A stretch of DNA of 64,000 nt from Mnemiopsis leidyi (lineage: Eukaryota; Ctenophora; Tentaculata; Lobata; Bolinopsidae), in the NCBI GenBank assembly GCA_000226015.1, contig JH152989.1, positions 383,918 through 447,917 on the forward strand, given 5' to 3'. Below the pieces are notes generated by a model. That model ran no database searches and was not told the origin of the DNA. It saw only the letters and a list, made by a program, of their open reading frames with translations. Position numbers and translations under genes: made by a program. This document shows, in pieces, positions 32,832-44,900 of this stretch; the stretch's first letter is position 1; every line of letters starts with the position of its first letter.

Positions 32832-35800
32832 ATGGCCTCAAATCAAAGACGGAAGCAGTCAGCTAGTGCTGTTGGTCCTGAACAGTTGATCAGACTAGAG
32901 GGAAGTTCCTCCTCCAAGCGGTCTAATGATGGTTAGTCTACCTTGTAACTAAGAAGGAGCGTGGAGGTGTGTTATTACACTAAACAATATTGCAGTAGAT
33001 GATGAAAATTACATCAAACTATAACAAACACCAGGAGCATTCCAGGCTAGTATTGCACAATAAAGCTGTTGCCATTCATTCATATATTGTAGTCCTATAG
33101 AATTATTGGTTTATTAAAAAATTATTGTTCCATTCTATTTCAGCTGTTGCTGGATCAAGTTCACTTAAAGATGGTTCTAAACGTCTGAAAAGTTCAATGG
33201 ATGAAATAATCATTGGCAAGAACCATGTTAACCCAGCACTTATTCTGCACCTGGCCAAGAGCACTAAGGTTTGGTGGTTTAAGATTAGCTCAAAAGTTTT
33301 GTTCAAAATGTTAAGAGCACTTGTTATTAAAGTTGAATATATTGTTGATCTAACCAGGATATATATGGGTTTGTACAATTATATTCAATTCAGCCATGCA
33401 ATGGATTTATGTTTTTGACATTGAAAAACCTTTAATTGAAAACTAAAGGAAAATCGTGTGTTTGGTTTAATAACTTTACCATCTATTTAGATTTTCAGCC
33501 GTATTTTCATAAATCACTCCAAGTAGTTGGAGTGATTTTTTAAAAAACTTAACCATGCATGGCCATGAAAAATTTAAGCCATAATTATAGTCAAAATTTT
33601 TTTCCATTTGACCACGGTAACCTTAAAAATTTGATCATAGTCGTGGTAAAAATTCTTTTGACTATGACCATAAGTCATAACACCCGAACATTGGCCAAAT
33701 GGTCAAAAAATCGAGCCAGCATTGCTTCCCTTGGCTAGCTGCATTATTATTGCAGTTCAATATTCTTTATTGCAGGAAGATGGGATTTCAAAAAACAAGA
33801 TGAATGCAATCATATGTCAAGCCCTTAGACAATTAAAGTCAGAGAAAACTGGAACTGAAAAAGCTTGGTTTATGAGTTTAGTTACTCTTGCCAAGCTCAA
33901 AAGTGATCTTTTTACTGCTGATAAAATTGTCGAGGTAAGCTTTTAATTTGTAAATACATTTTTTGTACAGAAAACAAGAGTCACGAGAATTTCAATTATT
34001 CAAGATCTCTTAGCAATTGAACTACAAAGAGGGCATTCTTTGAAATCTTTATAAATAGGACTATAATGTATGCTACGGCATATATAATGTATGTACGCAT
34101 CTTAGACACTGTTCTGCGATATTTCAAACGGTTTACCACCTGTCATCCTCTGGGAAACCACAAAGCTCAATCATTGCATAAAAATGAGATTATCACGATT
34201 TGTCCTGGAAGCGCCAAATATCTAGATTTTGCACGTCCACCCCACCGCGACAAATTTTTGTGCCAGTTTGTTTGTAACATGATAAGTTAAAAACCCTCAA
34301 TTCCCCAGGTACTGTGTGGATATTTGGAAAGAGATCCCTCTCAGATCTTACACAAAGGAAGGAACTCTTCTCTCTTACCTGTCTTGTCGTGTTCACTTCT
34401 CATGACTGCTTTCAAGAAGCACGAGAACTGGCCTGAAGTGTTTGTCCGTGTTTATGTAAAAGATGCTATTTCTGACAGGATCTGGATTGAAAATCCTATG
34501 TGCAAGCAGTTTTGTAGTGATATTGTTAAGGTTTTTGGTACAGTGAAGCCTTCAACAACAAGCCCAACAAGCTCTATGATGGGACTAGCCAAACCGGATA
34601 TTGATCCCATCCCCAATGGTGAGTGCACTGCTGAATTTTTTTCTACTGAGCAACAGTGGGCTGTCCACTGTTTACATGCATTTGCTAATTGTACTCCAAG
34701 AGGAGAATTTCTGGACTTTTGTCGATTAAGTCAAGTTATTTTGTTTATCTATCCACATTTAAGGTTAATTGATAGACGAAATTTTCTTCTGCCTCTAGAT
34801 ATTAAAACAACTATAATACCAACCTTCAGTTGGTAGTGAAGACTCACAGGAGGGTATTTCTGGGGAGTCATCTAGTCATGAAGAAAAGATCCTTTCTCTA
34901 AGGTATGAACTCCATGGCAAATAGCCATGTTAATTTAATAATTCGGTCAATGATTATTTGAACTCAGCTAATAGCAAGGTGAATAATTCTCTGGATCTGA
35001 TTTTTATAGCCATTGAGCTCGAAAAATTATATTTTGTTTATTGGCTGGACGTCTGATTTTATGAGTCGGTGCAACCTTTTCTATATAAATTATTTTTGCA
35101 GGTTTAAAAATAGTGCAGTGCAAGAAAGCATCAAACAGTTTGTCATGAAAACTGTAAGTGAATACTTCGTCCAGAAAAAGTCCGTGGACAACATGACCCG
35201 CAACTTCGTCAAGTTTCTGGGGACAAGCTGTGGTTATCTTGAAATCAGGCAGTTAGCAGTCGTTAAATTAGATCCTTTTCTCAATAGTACCAAACTATCC
35301 AGACCCGCCCAAGATCTCCTGTCATATATTGCAGCTAATGCCAGAACTGGTTCGTCAGGGGACTCTGAGGTGATACAGAAACTTTCTCAACTGAGAATAA
35401 AGTCTAAACCGATGGCAAACTTGTACATATCCTGTATGAGAGAGTTGATGAGTCTTCACCCCCACAACCTGGAGCATATGATGAAGACAGTTATCAGAAA
35501 TGAACTAGCAAACAACAGGAATACAACCAACATGCAGTTCATTGCAGCCTTCTTTCAACATGATGGTGAAAAGTCAGCTATAGTTCTGGCCCATATATTT
35601 CAGGAGTTGCTGTTACAACCTGAGGACTGTTTGCGTTCATTGAGGATTCTGTTGCGTGAAATTGTGAGGAGTGTGCACTATGAGTTCAAATTTTCTCAGT
35701 TTGCTCTTGCGTTAATGCAGGAGATAACCCTTCCTGGATTCAGAAACACAGATGCTAAGATTCAGGAGCGGATGTTTCTGTCTTTGAACAGTCTGATTTG

Positions 35801-38800
35801 CCTGACTATCCTTCTCAGCTGCAAGCCTTCTATCAGGGACATTGCCATGTCGTCTACGAAAACTGACGTTTTGCCTCTGATTAAATTTCAAAATGAAGTT
35901 GCGGCCATGCAGAAAAATGCTGTTTGGTGGCTGCACAAAATTGTCCCGGCTCAATACCGAATCATGGCAAAGCACTACTACAACTCTTTGAGACAGGTGC
36001 TATTTTTAGATGATCCCATCAATTACACGAGCAAGGATAACTGGCCCAGTGATATTGAGCGTGACATGCTTGTCTCTCTGTGTGCTAATGTTCCCTTACT
36101 AGAAAACACCCTCATGAGACTAGGAGTATTGGGAACAGTCAACAACCTCCCTCTCAAGCCTCAGGAAGTTCTCCTGATCATCAACAGTGTGGTGCGTCGA
36201 GCAGCCATGCTGGACACGGACAATGATGTGCCACCTCCTCTTCAGATTACCGGCCAGACAAAGCACAACCTAGATATTATCCAGATGTTGATCAAATTGT
36301 CAGAGTATAAGTACCACAATATCAAACTACCGGAAGGTTACACCCCACCTCAGCTTGTTGTCTCCTCCCACTATTGGAGAGCTTGGCAGATTCTTCTTGT
36401 TCTTGCTGCGTTCAATCCTACGACAGTTGGTGTCCTGGCTTGGGAGAAACATCCCACTCTTAGAGGGTTTATGGAGATGGTAATCACTAACAACTATCAG
36501 TTTCCTCTTAATTCAATGAAATATCAAGAAACGATGATGCTCGAAAAGCAACTCAGTGCTGCTGAGGAAACTGATATTCTGGTGTTTGAAGGGCACATTG
36601 CTAGAGGTGTCAAGATAACCAAACAGAACAGTCATCTGCTCAATCAGCTCATGGTGGTCAAAGAAGGTGGACCAATGAGAAAACCACCTCAACCTGTCCT
36701 GGATCAAACAAGGCTCCTTGCCATGGAGCTCCATCTCGGTCATAAACTGTGTAAAGTTAGAGACCCAGACTTCTTACTGGACATTATAAAACAGCAAGGT
36801 ACGAGTAGATCTATGTCATGGCTTTCAGAACTCGTCAAAAACTCTGAAAACTCGTTCGAGTTGTTACCTGTGCCGTGTTTGTGCGAGTTTCTGCTGCAAG
36901 ATATTCAGAACACAAAGCGACATATCCTTCTGAAACGTTTGCAATCAATTCTGTTGGGAACCAGCGATAGCATTCAAACTCAAGAAATTGTCTCTTACTT
37001 TATTAGCAAGATGTCAGCATCTTACGTTATCAGGTACAAGGCATTAAAAGGGCTGAAAACCATCTTTAATCGACCTTTAGAGAACCAGACTAATGAAGAC
37101 TGGCTTTTAGTGGATCTTGCAAACATTCCTCTTCACAGCACTGTGAGTTCAATCATCTCAACTGAACTTCTGAAAGCTTTGCTTGTCGAGCAGTCCGTGT
37201 CTCTCTTGGGAGCCTATCTTATATACATCTGCAGATACTCTTCTAAAAGCTCCATGGTCTCTGTTGCTCATGAAATTGCTTCTGCCATAATGAAAAGGAG
37301 CCATGTGATGTTCGCAGTGTTGGAAGCAAACGAAAATGCATTGATAGCACTACTTGACCTTTTCTTACAATCCTTAGTGTCACACAAGGGGGCAAAGAAA
37401 GGTGAACAGGATGTAGTTGGTATTACTGTTGATGGAAAATCAAAGTATTTTTACAGAGAGATTATACAAGCCAATCTGGTGTTGCTAGCAGAAGCGAGAG
37501 GGCGAGATGTTGGTAGCAATGAGAGTGTTACAAAGCTGAAGAATATACTGTTTTCCTCTGGAACAATCGACCAACTACGTGATAACATCGAGTTGCTCTG
37601 CTCAGAAAATCTGATACCAATATTGCTTGGTTCAGGTGTACAGGAGTTACAGGACTTGGCAGTAAAAAATTTGTCATATGAAAATATGCTGCACCTTCTC
37701 CAAGAGTTCTCACTGCCCGAAACGGCTGCTCAGTTTATTCTTGAAAAGCTGGACAAAAATATTAAAGATGTTGAGCCATATCTGGCTCAGCAGGAGGAGC
37801 TTTTATCCCATATTCAAGCTTGGAGGATCAATGTTTCAGCTGGTGAAGAGGTTGAATCGATCCTCACGAAGAATTCAACAAAGAAGAAGACGAAATCCGT
37901 AGATTTCTATGCCAGGTTCGCCGCACCAGAAAAGATGGATACTGATGAGCTGATTGATCAAAAGCAAAAAGAATGGAGTCATATTCTTCGTGATATCTTC
38001 GAAAACGATTCGGTGGAGAGTCAATCACATCTTATGACATACTGCCTTCAAAAAAAGCACATGGAAGAGATCTGTCTCAATATGTTTTTATGGGCTCAGG
38101 ATAATAAGCTTCCAGCAAGGCATGAGCAGTTTGTCACTGTTGTCGTTCAGATCTTAGCCGAGAACTGCTCCAACAGAGATCTATTGGAGAAACTCCTCAC
38201 AGCCATCTCACCATTTTGCAAGTCCCTCCTGCCACTCCATCGTCAGCTGTTTCCTGAATCCTGTGGTCCCCCTGAGGGTATGGATAGTAAACTTGGGAGT
38301 CTTCTTAGCTGGTGTAGCAACCCTGAAACTATTAACTTCAAAATGGTGACTGATACTCTTGAAAGTATAAAGGTGAGCACTGCTTCCGACAAAAAAGCTC
38401 TTGGTTCAGTGTGGCAGAAAGTCTTTAAAACTGCCATATGCAATAATGGTAAACATGGGATCAACATAGAAGGGCTTGTGGAGTTGGTCATTAATAAGAT
38501 GATTGAAAGTCCAAGTTGTTCTGGTATGTTTATGGATTGGCTGCAAGTGTTATCACCTGAACTCAGCTGCTTCAAAATCTTTCTAGGTAGACAGGAAAAG
38601 GTCCCTGTTTCACTTCAGAGGTATATATTGAACATGATCTGTAGTAGTTGTGGTTGGGATACCCTCCACGAATGTATCAACTGTTGTCTGTCTTCTGATG
38701 ACACTGGATTCAATGATTCCCTCATCTTGGACTTTTTGCAAGGGTGCTGCAATAACGAACGAATTTGGCAGGGGGCCAACAGCAAACGTGGAACAAGTAA

Positions 38801-40070
38801 GGGGTCGTTAAAGCTGAACAGTGATCAGTTGTGGAGACTGTGCACTCTTATCATGTCAGAAATAGTGCGATTTGATAAACAACAGGACAAGCAGTTTGTC
38901 TTGTTGTCGTGGAGATTACCTCTAATCTTATCTCCCTTTCACAAACCTTTGTTCCCTGATCTAGTGAGCAGACTCCAGCACTATCCAAACAAGTGCAGCA
39001 AGCTGCTCACACTCTCACTCTACCTTGCTGAACCAACTGCTTTTTCCAATGGCACTTCTTCCAACCTTATAAATGGCGCCCTGGCGTGCACTGCGATATC
39101 TACCTCTTGTGATGCTCTCATCCATCAACTTATCAACAACGTCTGCGATAACAAGAAAAACAGTCCAAGTGGTTACGTTCTTCTCCGCAGACTAGCTGCC
39201 TATCATCCACCTTTAATACTGCGCCATCTTGATCTGATGACGGATGCTCTGGGATCTCCTACTGCAGTCAGCAAGAATGAGTTTATCAAAGCCAACCATG
39301 GTGCTATTTTCATCAGTATCATTGGGATTCTTGAAGTCTTGGGTTCGCATCTTTTTAAACGAGATGCCTCGACTATTTTAAAGGAATGTATAGCCTTTGC
39401 CGTGCATCATACCAAAACTGATACTCGCTTGTACACACCCACCATAATCAAGCTCTCTCAAATCCTACTTCTTCATCTGGAAAACGATAGAGCCGGGGCA
39501 CTGAAACTTTTGGATAAAGAAATTGTCGAGAAGCTGAAAAAGATAGAAAATAAAATCAGGGATCCAATTTTGACAAAACTGTTAAACTGCCTCGTGAACG
39601 GCGACAATTCATTTAGTGCTGATTTTGACGAAAGTTCCATGGCACCCTACCTTGCTAAGATGAGTGCTGACAGTTCTGAAACATGGAGCATCTTACAAGA
39701 CCTAGACGCTGGAAGTATCAAAAAGCCAGCAGTCCTCAAAATGTTCCTCCACGAAATCTGCCGACGAATGACAAGTGATAGTGCCGAGTGTCGAACTTTG
39801 GCTCACAAGCTTGCTATCCGACATGTCAGGCAGGTTCCAAAAGACAGCTCCATAGTGTTTTCCTACATTGAAGCTGCTCTACAGAGCCCCCACCATGACG
39901 TCATTAAGACTGTTGTGACGGAGATCCCCGAGTTGATATTGTTGAGTGGTCCTGAATCCGCTCGGCTGATGAGACTGGTATTTACTGCTGTTGCTAATGC
40001 TAACATCGATATAACCAACGAGTTCATGATGATTATGAAGACTATTGTTACCTCTTCCGATTTGTTTTGA
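32832..40070 (+). CDS. INTS1: Integrator complex subunit 1
   Basis: Six exons in phase: 32832-32931, 33144-33268, 33776-33934, 34309-34618, 34830-34902 and 35102-40070, 1,911 residues (human 2,190). Early conserved features are KNHVNPALILHLAK, the ALRQLKSEKTGTEKAW region, and ENWPEVFVRVYVKDAISDRIWIENP. The rest is a long alpha-helical repeat protein without catalytic motifs, as in the family. INTS1 is the scaffold of the Integrator backbone module, which cleaves snRNA 3' ends and attenuates RNA polymerase II near promoters. Five small 5' exons followed by one 4,969-nt exon suggest loss of the 3' introns by recombination with a cDNA. AACTTTTAG ends five bases before the ATG. About 2 kb separate its stop from NSF. 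Confidence 0.9.
33511..33538. repeat. Perfect hairpin in INTS1 intron 2
   Basis: AAATCACTCCAA, a GTAG loop, then TTGGAGTGATTT: a 12-bp stem without mismatch. Confidence 0.85.
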
Positions 40071-40195
40071 TTTTGCCCAGAATTTCGAGAGTACAGGGGA
40101 ATGCATTTTTTTCAGGCTTCCACATACTTTTTTCAAAATCCCTAGCTTTCATCTGAGATGGATTTTATGACGGCTTAAAGTTTTAAAGTTGTAAT

Positions 40196-40252
40196 TTATT
40201 TAAACAAGAATTGCGGCCGCTTTCATTGTGTCAGGCGACCGCTGAATTTCCC
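40196..40252. repeat. Dispersed short repeat, second copy near 29187
   Basis: TTTAAACAAGAATTGCGGCCGC followed by TCAGGCGACCGCT resembles 29187-29235 (TTTAAACAAGAATTGCGCCCGC then TCAGGCGGACGCT), in the same orientation and about 11 kb away. It lies in or just past the INTS1 3' UTR. Confidence 0.7.
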
Positions 40253-40869
40253 GTATCATGCTGTGAATTATTGTTACCAAAATTCGCGGAATAAGGAATG
40301 AAAATACGCAACCACTAGTCACTAGACACCAACCAGACTCAATGCCGGTTTATTTATTTCTATTGTTCTGCACGTGTAAATACAGACGCGCGGATTAATG
40401 CAGCCGTTCGATGCATAATTTGAAAAGTCCACGCTGCACGCGCAAAGTTTGAACACATTGCGCGTTCTTTTCATTATTTATTTCAAATATCGTGAGTCTG
40501 TATGACGTCGTCAATATTATATTGTATGTACTACCTTAATTATTTATTTATACTGCGTTTCGTTAATTCTAATGGCGTTTCGTGAATATGTCGTTGAATA
40601 GATTTTTTCGGAGCTGAGATTAAAATTAAGTTACATGATTTATCTCTCAATCTGTCATCTGTCATTCGACAAATAACTCAATAAAACTTAGGGTGAAAAG
40701 AATTTTGATTGCTTTTTGTTTGATCGTTCATCTTGTTGTAGTTGTTGTGCAGCAATTATGTATACATTTTATAATGTGAAGTACATTCTGCAGCCTGAAG
40801 CAGTTGAAACCTATAAATGTATAATTGCATTCGTATACATGATTAAGTTTGATAAAGGAGCATGCGCGC

Positions 40870-40902
40870 GGACGTACGTACGTATGTACGTACGTACGGA
40901 CA
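40870..40902. repeat. (ACGT)n self-complementary microsatellite
   Basis: GACGTACGTACGTATGTACG and a further ACGTACGGA; almost every shift is palindromic, so it can fold on itself. Confidence 0.85.
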
Positions 40903-40959
40903 CTTTTTGAGCTAATATTCCAAAATTACGCTGTCGATCGCCAACCCTTGTTTTGTACT

Positions 40960-40979
40960 TTTTGTGCACGTGCACAAAA
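40960..40979. repeat. 20-bp perfect palindrome
   Basis: TTTTGTGCACGTGCACAAAA, with an E-box (CACGTG) at its centre. Confidence 0.9.
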
Positions 40980-41084
40980 CGTATCAAAACAATCTTCGGG
41001 CCCAAATGGCAAGATACGGGAAAAAATGTACGTACTTGCAGTACGTTTAGTCAAAATTACATAGAAATCCCTCGTCTTTACACC

Positions 41085-41470
41085 ACGTGCAACATTGTGA
41101 ACGAACATTCTTCCGGCAGTACGTAGATACGTACGTGCGCGCTACAGCTGAGCGCGCGCATATTGCGCGTTCATTTGCGCTATTACCCTAGTAAATTTTT
41201 CATCGCGCTTGTCAAGAGGCAGTAAGCGCACCCTAGACTGTGGGACAAAATGGGACAGACATTTACCTTTCTTTTGATCATCAGACCCATCCTGGTTTTT
41301 ACAAGCTGCGTGGAGCTGCTTTATAACTCTCTGTAACTGTCCGTACTCTGCAAGGTCGAAGTACAGCTTCCCAAGTTTCGTGTTGGTCTTAAACCACAGC
41401 CGTTCGTTCTTAGCTTCTTGTAAAGCATTTAGTGTAGTCTCGTATAATTCTTGTAGTAGTACCATCTAGA
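41085..41470 (-). other. Second copy of COPS2 exon 4 and flanking intron
   Basis: The reverse strand repeats COPS2 51950-52333. All 199 exon bases, the TCTAG before the exon and about 35 intron bases after it look identical to the COPS2 locus. Further into the intron the copies differ by scattered substitutions and a 12-nt insertion. The copy stops abruptly at an N gap, so its other end is unknown. It may be a partial segmental duplication, a second haplotype placed here by mistake, or a misjoined contig. As it stands it encodes one isolated exon and cannot make a complete protein. Confidence 0.85.
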
Positions 41471-41481
41471 NNNNNNNNNNN
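41471..41481. other. Assembly gap (11 N)
   Basis: Eleven Ns immediately after the duplicated COPS2 exon, hence a likely contig join. Confidence 0.95.
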
Positions 41482-41715
41482 CAAATCATCAGTAAGATAA
41501 GGGGGCTACTCAAATGTTTGATAATTTTCCTGATATTAAACGGTTTGGATACGTGAACGAATTGGGCAAAACTGTGCCTTTACGTGGACTAAACTAGTAA
41601 AAATTGCTTGATTTTCGCTTTACTTTTCCTCTTTCAATACTTGAGAGCTTGAGATATTAACTTGACATTTTTAATTTTACCCCAGCTGTTATTAACAACG
41701 CAGTTGAATAATACA

Positions 41716-41878
41716 GTAATACCACTATTGGTATTGCAATTACCATACGTAATTCCACTCGCAAGCTCGTGAAATTACTTCAATAAATCCACTCGCAAGC
41801 TCGTGAATTTATTGCATTAATACCACTCGCAAGCTCGTGGTATTAATATGGTAATTGCACTACCAATAGTGTTATTAC
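41716..41878. repeat. Three hairpins with one shared core inside a 32-bp inverted repeat
   Basis: The outer arms 41716-41747 and 41847-41878 are inverted repeats of each other with about three mismatches. Between them are three hairpins, 41749-41778, 41782-41813 and 41817-41846. All three have the same 16-nt centre CACTCGCAAGCTCGTG but different arms: GTAATTC/AAATTAC, AATAAATC/AATTTATT and TTAATAC/GTATTAA. The arms co-vary so that each stem pairs. It ends about 90 bp before the NSF start codon. Confidence 0.9.
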
Positions 41879-41969
41879 CGTATATAATTATATTACTATT
41901 CTCCCATTTATTTGTTATACATTATTACAACTCCCTCCCCAGCATAGTCAACATTTCCCCTTATAGATC

Positions 41970-44900
41970 ATGAGTAGAAAGTATTTCAAGATAACTAAAT
42001 GTCCAGATCCCGCCCTTGCTACCGCTAACAGGATTATAGTTAGTGACAGAGACGGTAAATTGTTTTTCATTTTCATCAATCATGAAATCAATATTCATGA
42101 TGCTAATAAAATTCGAATGATAGTGAAATTCATGGATTCCCAAATTTTTATTGTCTTCATGAAACCTCTTCCTTTTTACCCCTTACTTTATTCAGGGTTC
42201 AGTGACAAATCGATAATCAACATAACCAAGAACAACGGAACAAGCTCAATACACTCAGTTATACTAAGTCCCAAACTCCAGCCCTCTTATCTAGGTCTAA
42301 CCTTGGTCGATAGACAATGGTTAGAAATTCCTCTTGATGAGCAGGTACGAGTGCCACTCAGTTGAAATAAGTGTCTACCTAATAATTATATCCCACAATA
42401 AAGGATCGAGGCGTTTAAAAGTATGTACTCAGACTCCATGAGCCCGTATTGCTTTGCAGGTATTAGTGTCTGTGGAGAACAGATCGACAAAGAAGCTAGC
42501 CTCCATGGTAGTCCTATCCGTGGAGTTCCTGCAGAAAGCTAAAGCGACGAAGAACCCCCTGAATACAGACGAGATGGCTCAGCAGTTCTCAATGAAGCAC
42601 ATTGAACAGCCCGTGCAACTCCATCAGAGGGTGAGCAGCCCCTTCCCTCCTTCCCCTCCCCTTCCCTCCCCCTCCTCTCCCTCCCCCACCCCTTCCCTCC
42701 TCCCCTTTCTCTACCTCCCCTTCCCTCCTTCCCCTCCCCCACCCCTTCCCTTCTCCCCTCCTCCCACTCCTCTCTCCTCCCGCCTCTCCTGCCCTCCCCC
42801 ACCCCTTCCCTCCCCCACTCCTTCCTACCTCCTCCCCCACCCCTTCCCAAAAAGTGTATTGTATGTGTATCCAACAACTACATTATCTGGCATGTCTTGC
42901 TTTTGACTTACATTATTTCTCGGTTATATCCCCACAGTTTGATATATCGTACCCTCGTCTCTTTGTATTATTATGGATTCATTATTGACTTAAGTTAGAG
43001 GTTAACTAAAACAGTTTACATATCTACACACTTGTCTTAGTTGTATGGATACTTTATTGTTTAAGTTGTGTGGGCTAGTCTGCTGCCTGACATTTAGAAA
43101 TACAAACTTAAATGTCAGTTCAAATTTGCGGTTACAAATACAACTTATTTACTTACAGTTAGTATTTACTCTGCCGAACAATCCCACATTGGTTTTTACG
43201 GTAAATAAGATAAGCACGACAGAGGGACCACTGGACATGAGTAAAATCGATGAACACGCCAAAGTTGGAATACTCTTCCAAAATACTGAGGTAAGCAGTT
43301 GAGGTTTTGTTGGAAAGAACTGCTACTAATCCTAAGAATTTAGGCCAGCGTATTCATAATAAAAACTCTAAGCTCGATTTTGTTGAGAAAACGAACTCAT
43401 TGTGTTTAAACTGTAACTAGACTTTCTCATTTGCTTCAGATTCGATTCGAGCCCGCCAAATCCTCTGGTGTCCTGTTAAAGGGGAGTGCTGTAGGAACAG
43501 AGTCGAGTCCGAATGTTATAAACCCAAACTGGGATTTTGCTCAAATGGGAATCGGCGGTCTCAGCGACGAGTTTAGTGATATTTTCAGACGAGCTTTCGC
43601 CTCCAGATTATTTCCCTCTAACATCATCGCTGATCTGGGAATAAAACACGCTAAAGGTGTTGTGATTAATTGAATTTATTGCAGTTAATTTGAACGTTAC
43701 ATTGTGGTTGTTTCAGTGAAATCAATTTGTTGCAGTACATTTTAATCTTGTTAGTTTTACAGTGACAAATATTATATAAATAAGACTGAACTTGCTCAAT
43801 TGGGCGTTCTTTTATTTCTCAAATTACGCTTCAGGCGACTAGAATGGTATCAAAGTCTGTACAATTCAGCTTTTCTGAATGTCAATTTTGCTTGCACCCG
43901 ATTTTCTAGATTTAAGCAACAGGACCAAATAAGCCATCAGACGATAAAATATCATCAAAGCAAATAACCAAATCAAGTCTCTCTGTAAATAATTTGACGC
44001 ATCAAATCCATAAAATTCCAGAACTATAAGGCCACTTTCAAATCCGTGGAATGTAGCGTTGTCAGTCGAGTTGAAGAAGGAATCTTTAAACTCCGTTACA
44101 GCAGCTATCTCCACTGCGGGAGCCATCCAACAGAAGTATCTCCCAGCTTGAAGGTAGGCTGGGATGGTCTGGGGGTTAAGGAAGTTTCCTATAAACAGAG
44201 CCATGAGAGAGAAGATACCGAGGTTTATAGCCTGGGCCCGGGTGAAGTCACGTGCTAGGGCAGCTATAGTCATACCGTACCCCACAGAGCAGACATCGCT
44301 GAGAGTTATAGCTGCGGTGGTGGTGAGGTACTTGATGAAGGAGCTCTGGAAGCCTACCGCCCAGTAGATGATGGTGGAGTAAAGCCAGCCGTGGAGGAGT
44401 GTGAAGGGCAGATCTGTCAGGTTCTGGCTGAGGAAGAGTACGGTAGCGGTGTACATGTTCAGCTGCTTCTCTTGTATGTAGATACCTTTGTCTGCGATGA
44501 AAGCTCTCATCACAGCAAAGCCGACGATGCAGGTGTGGTTCAGGATAGCCAGACAGATCACTCCTATCTTGCTGACTGATGTTTCCGGGTTGTCAGGGAT
44601 TTGGAAGAAGATGACACTGAGAAGACCCGCTACGAAGATAGTCTGGAACATCCGCATCTTGCCGAGGGTGAGATGTCTGGCGTTCACCACCCCACTCCTC
44701 CACATCACTGCCTTGAGTTGCGCTAGAAACGTCACTTTTCGCGATCCCACCGTCCCGCTCATCGCCAGCGCGTCCAACAACGACGACACGCTGGCTGCCT
44801 TGCATACTTTCCCCTCTGCTTGGTATCCTTTACTCACAGAGCTGCTGTAAAACTTTATCATCCCGTAAGCGTCCTCCCCTGAAGACAGGTCCATCAGGTG

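Noticed and set aside
42539-42877. Gly/Arg/Glu-rich minus-strand open frames of 83-112 codons
   Set aside because: They come from the pyrimidine-rich tract in NSF intron 3 and have no non-repeat sequence beyond the overlapping exon.
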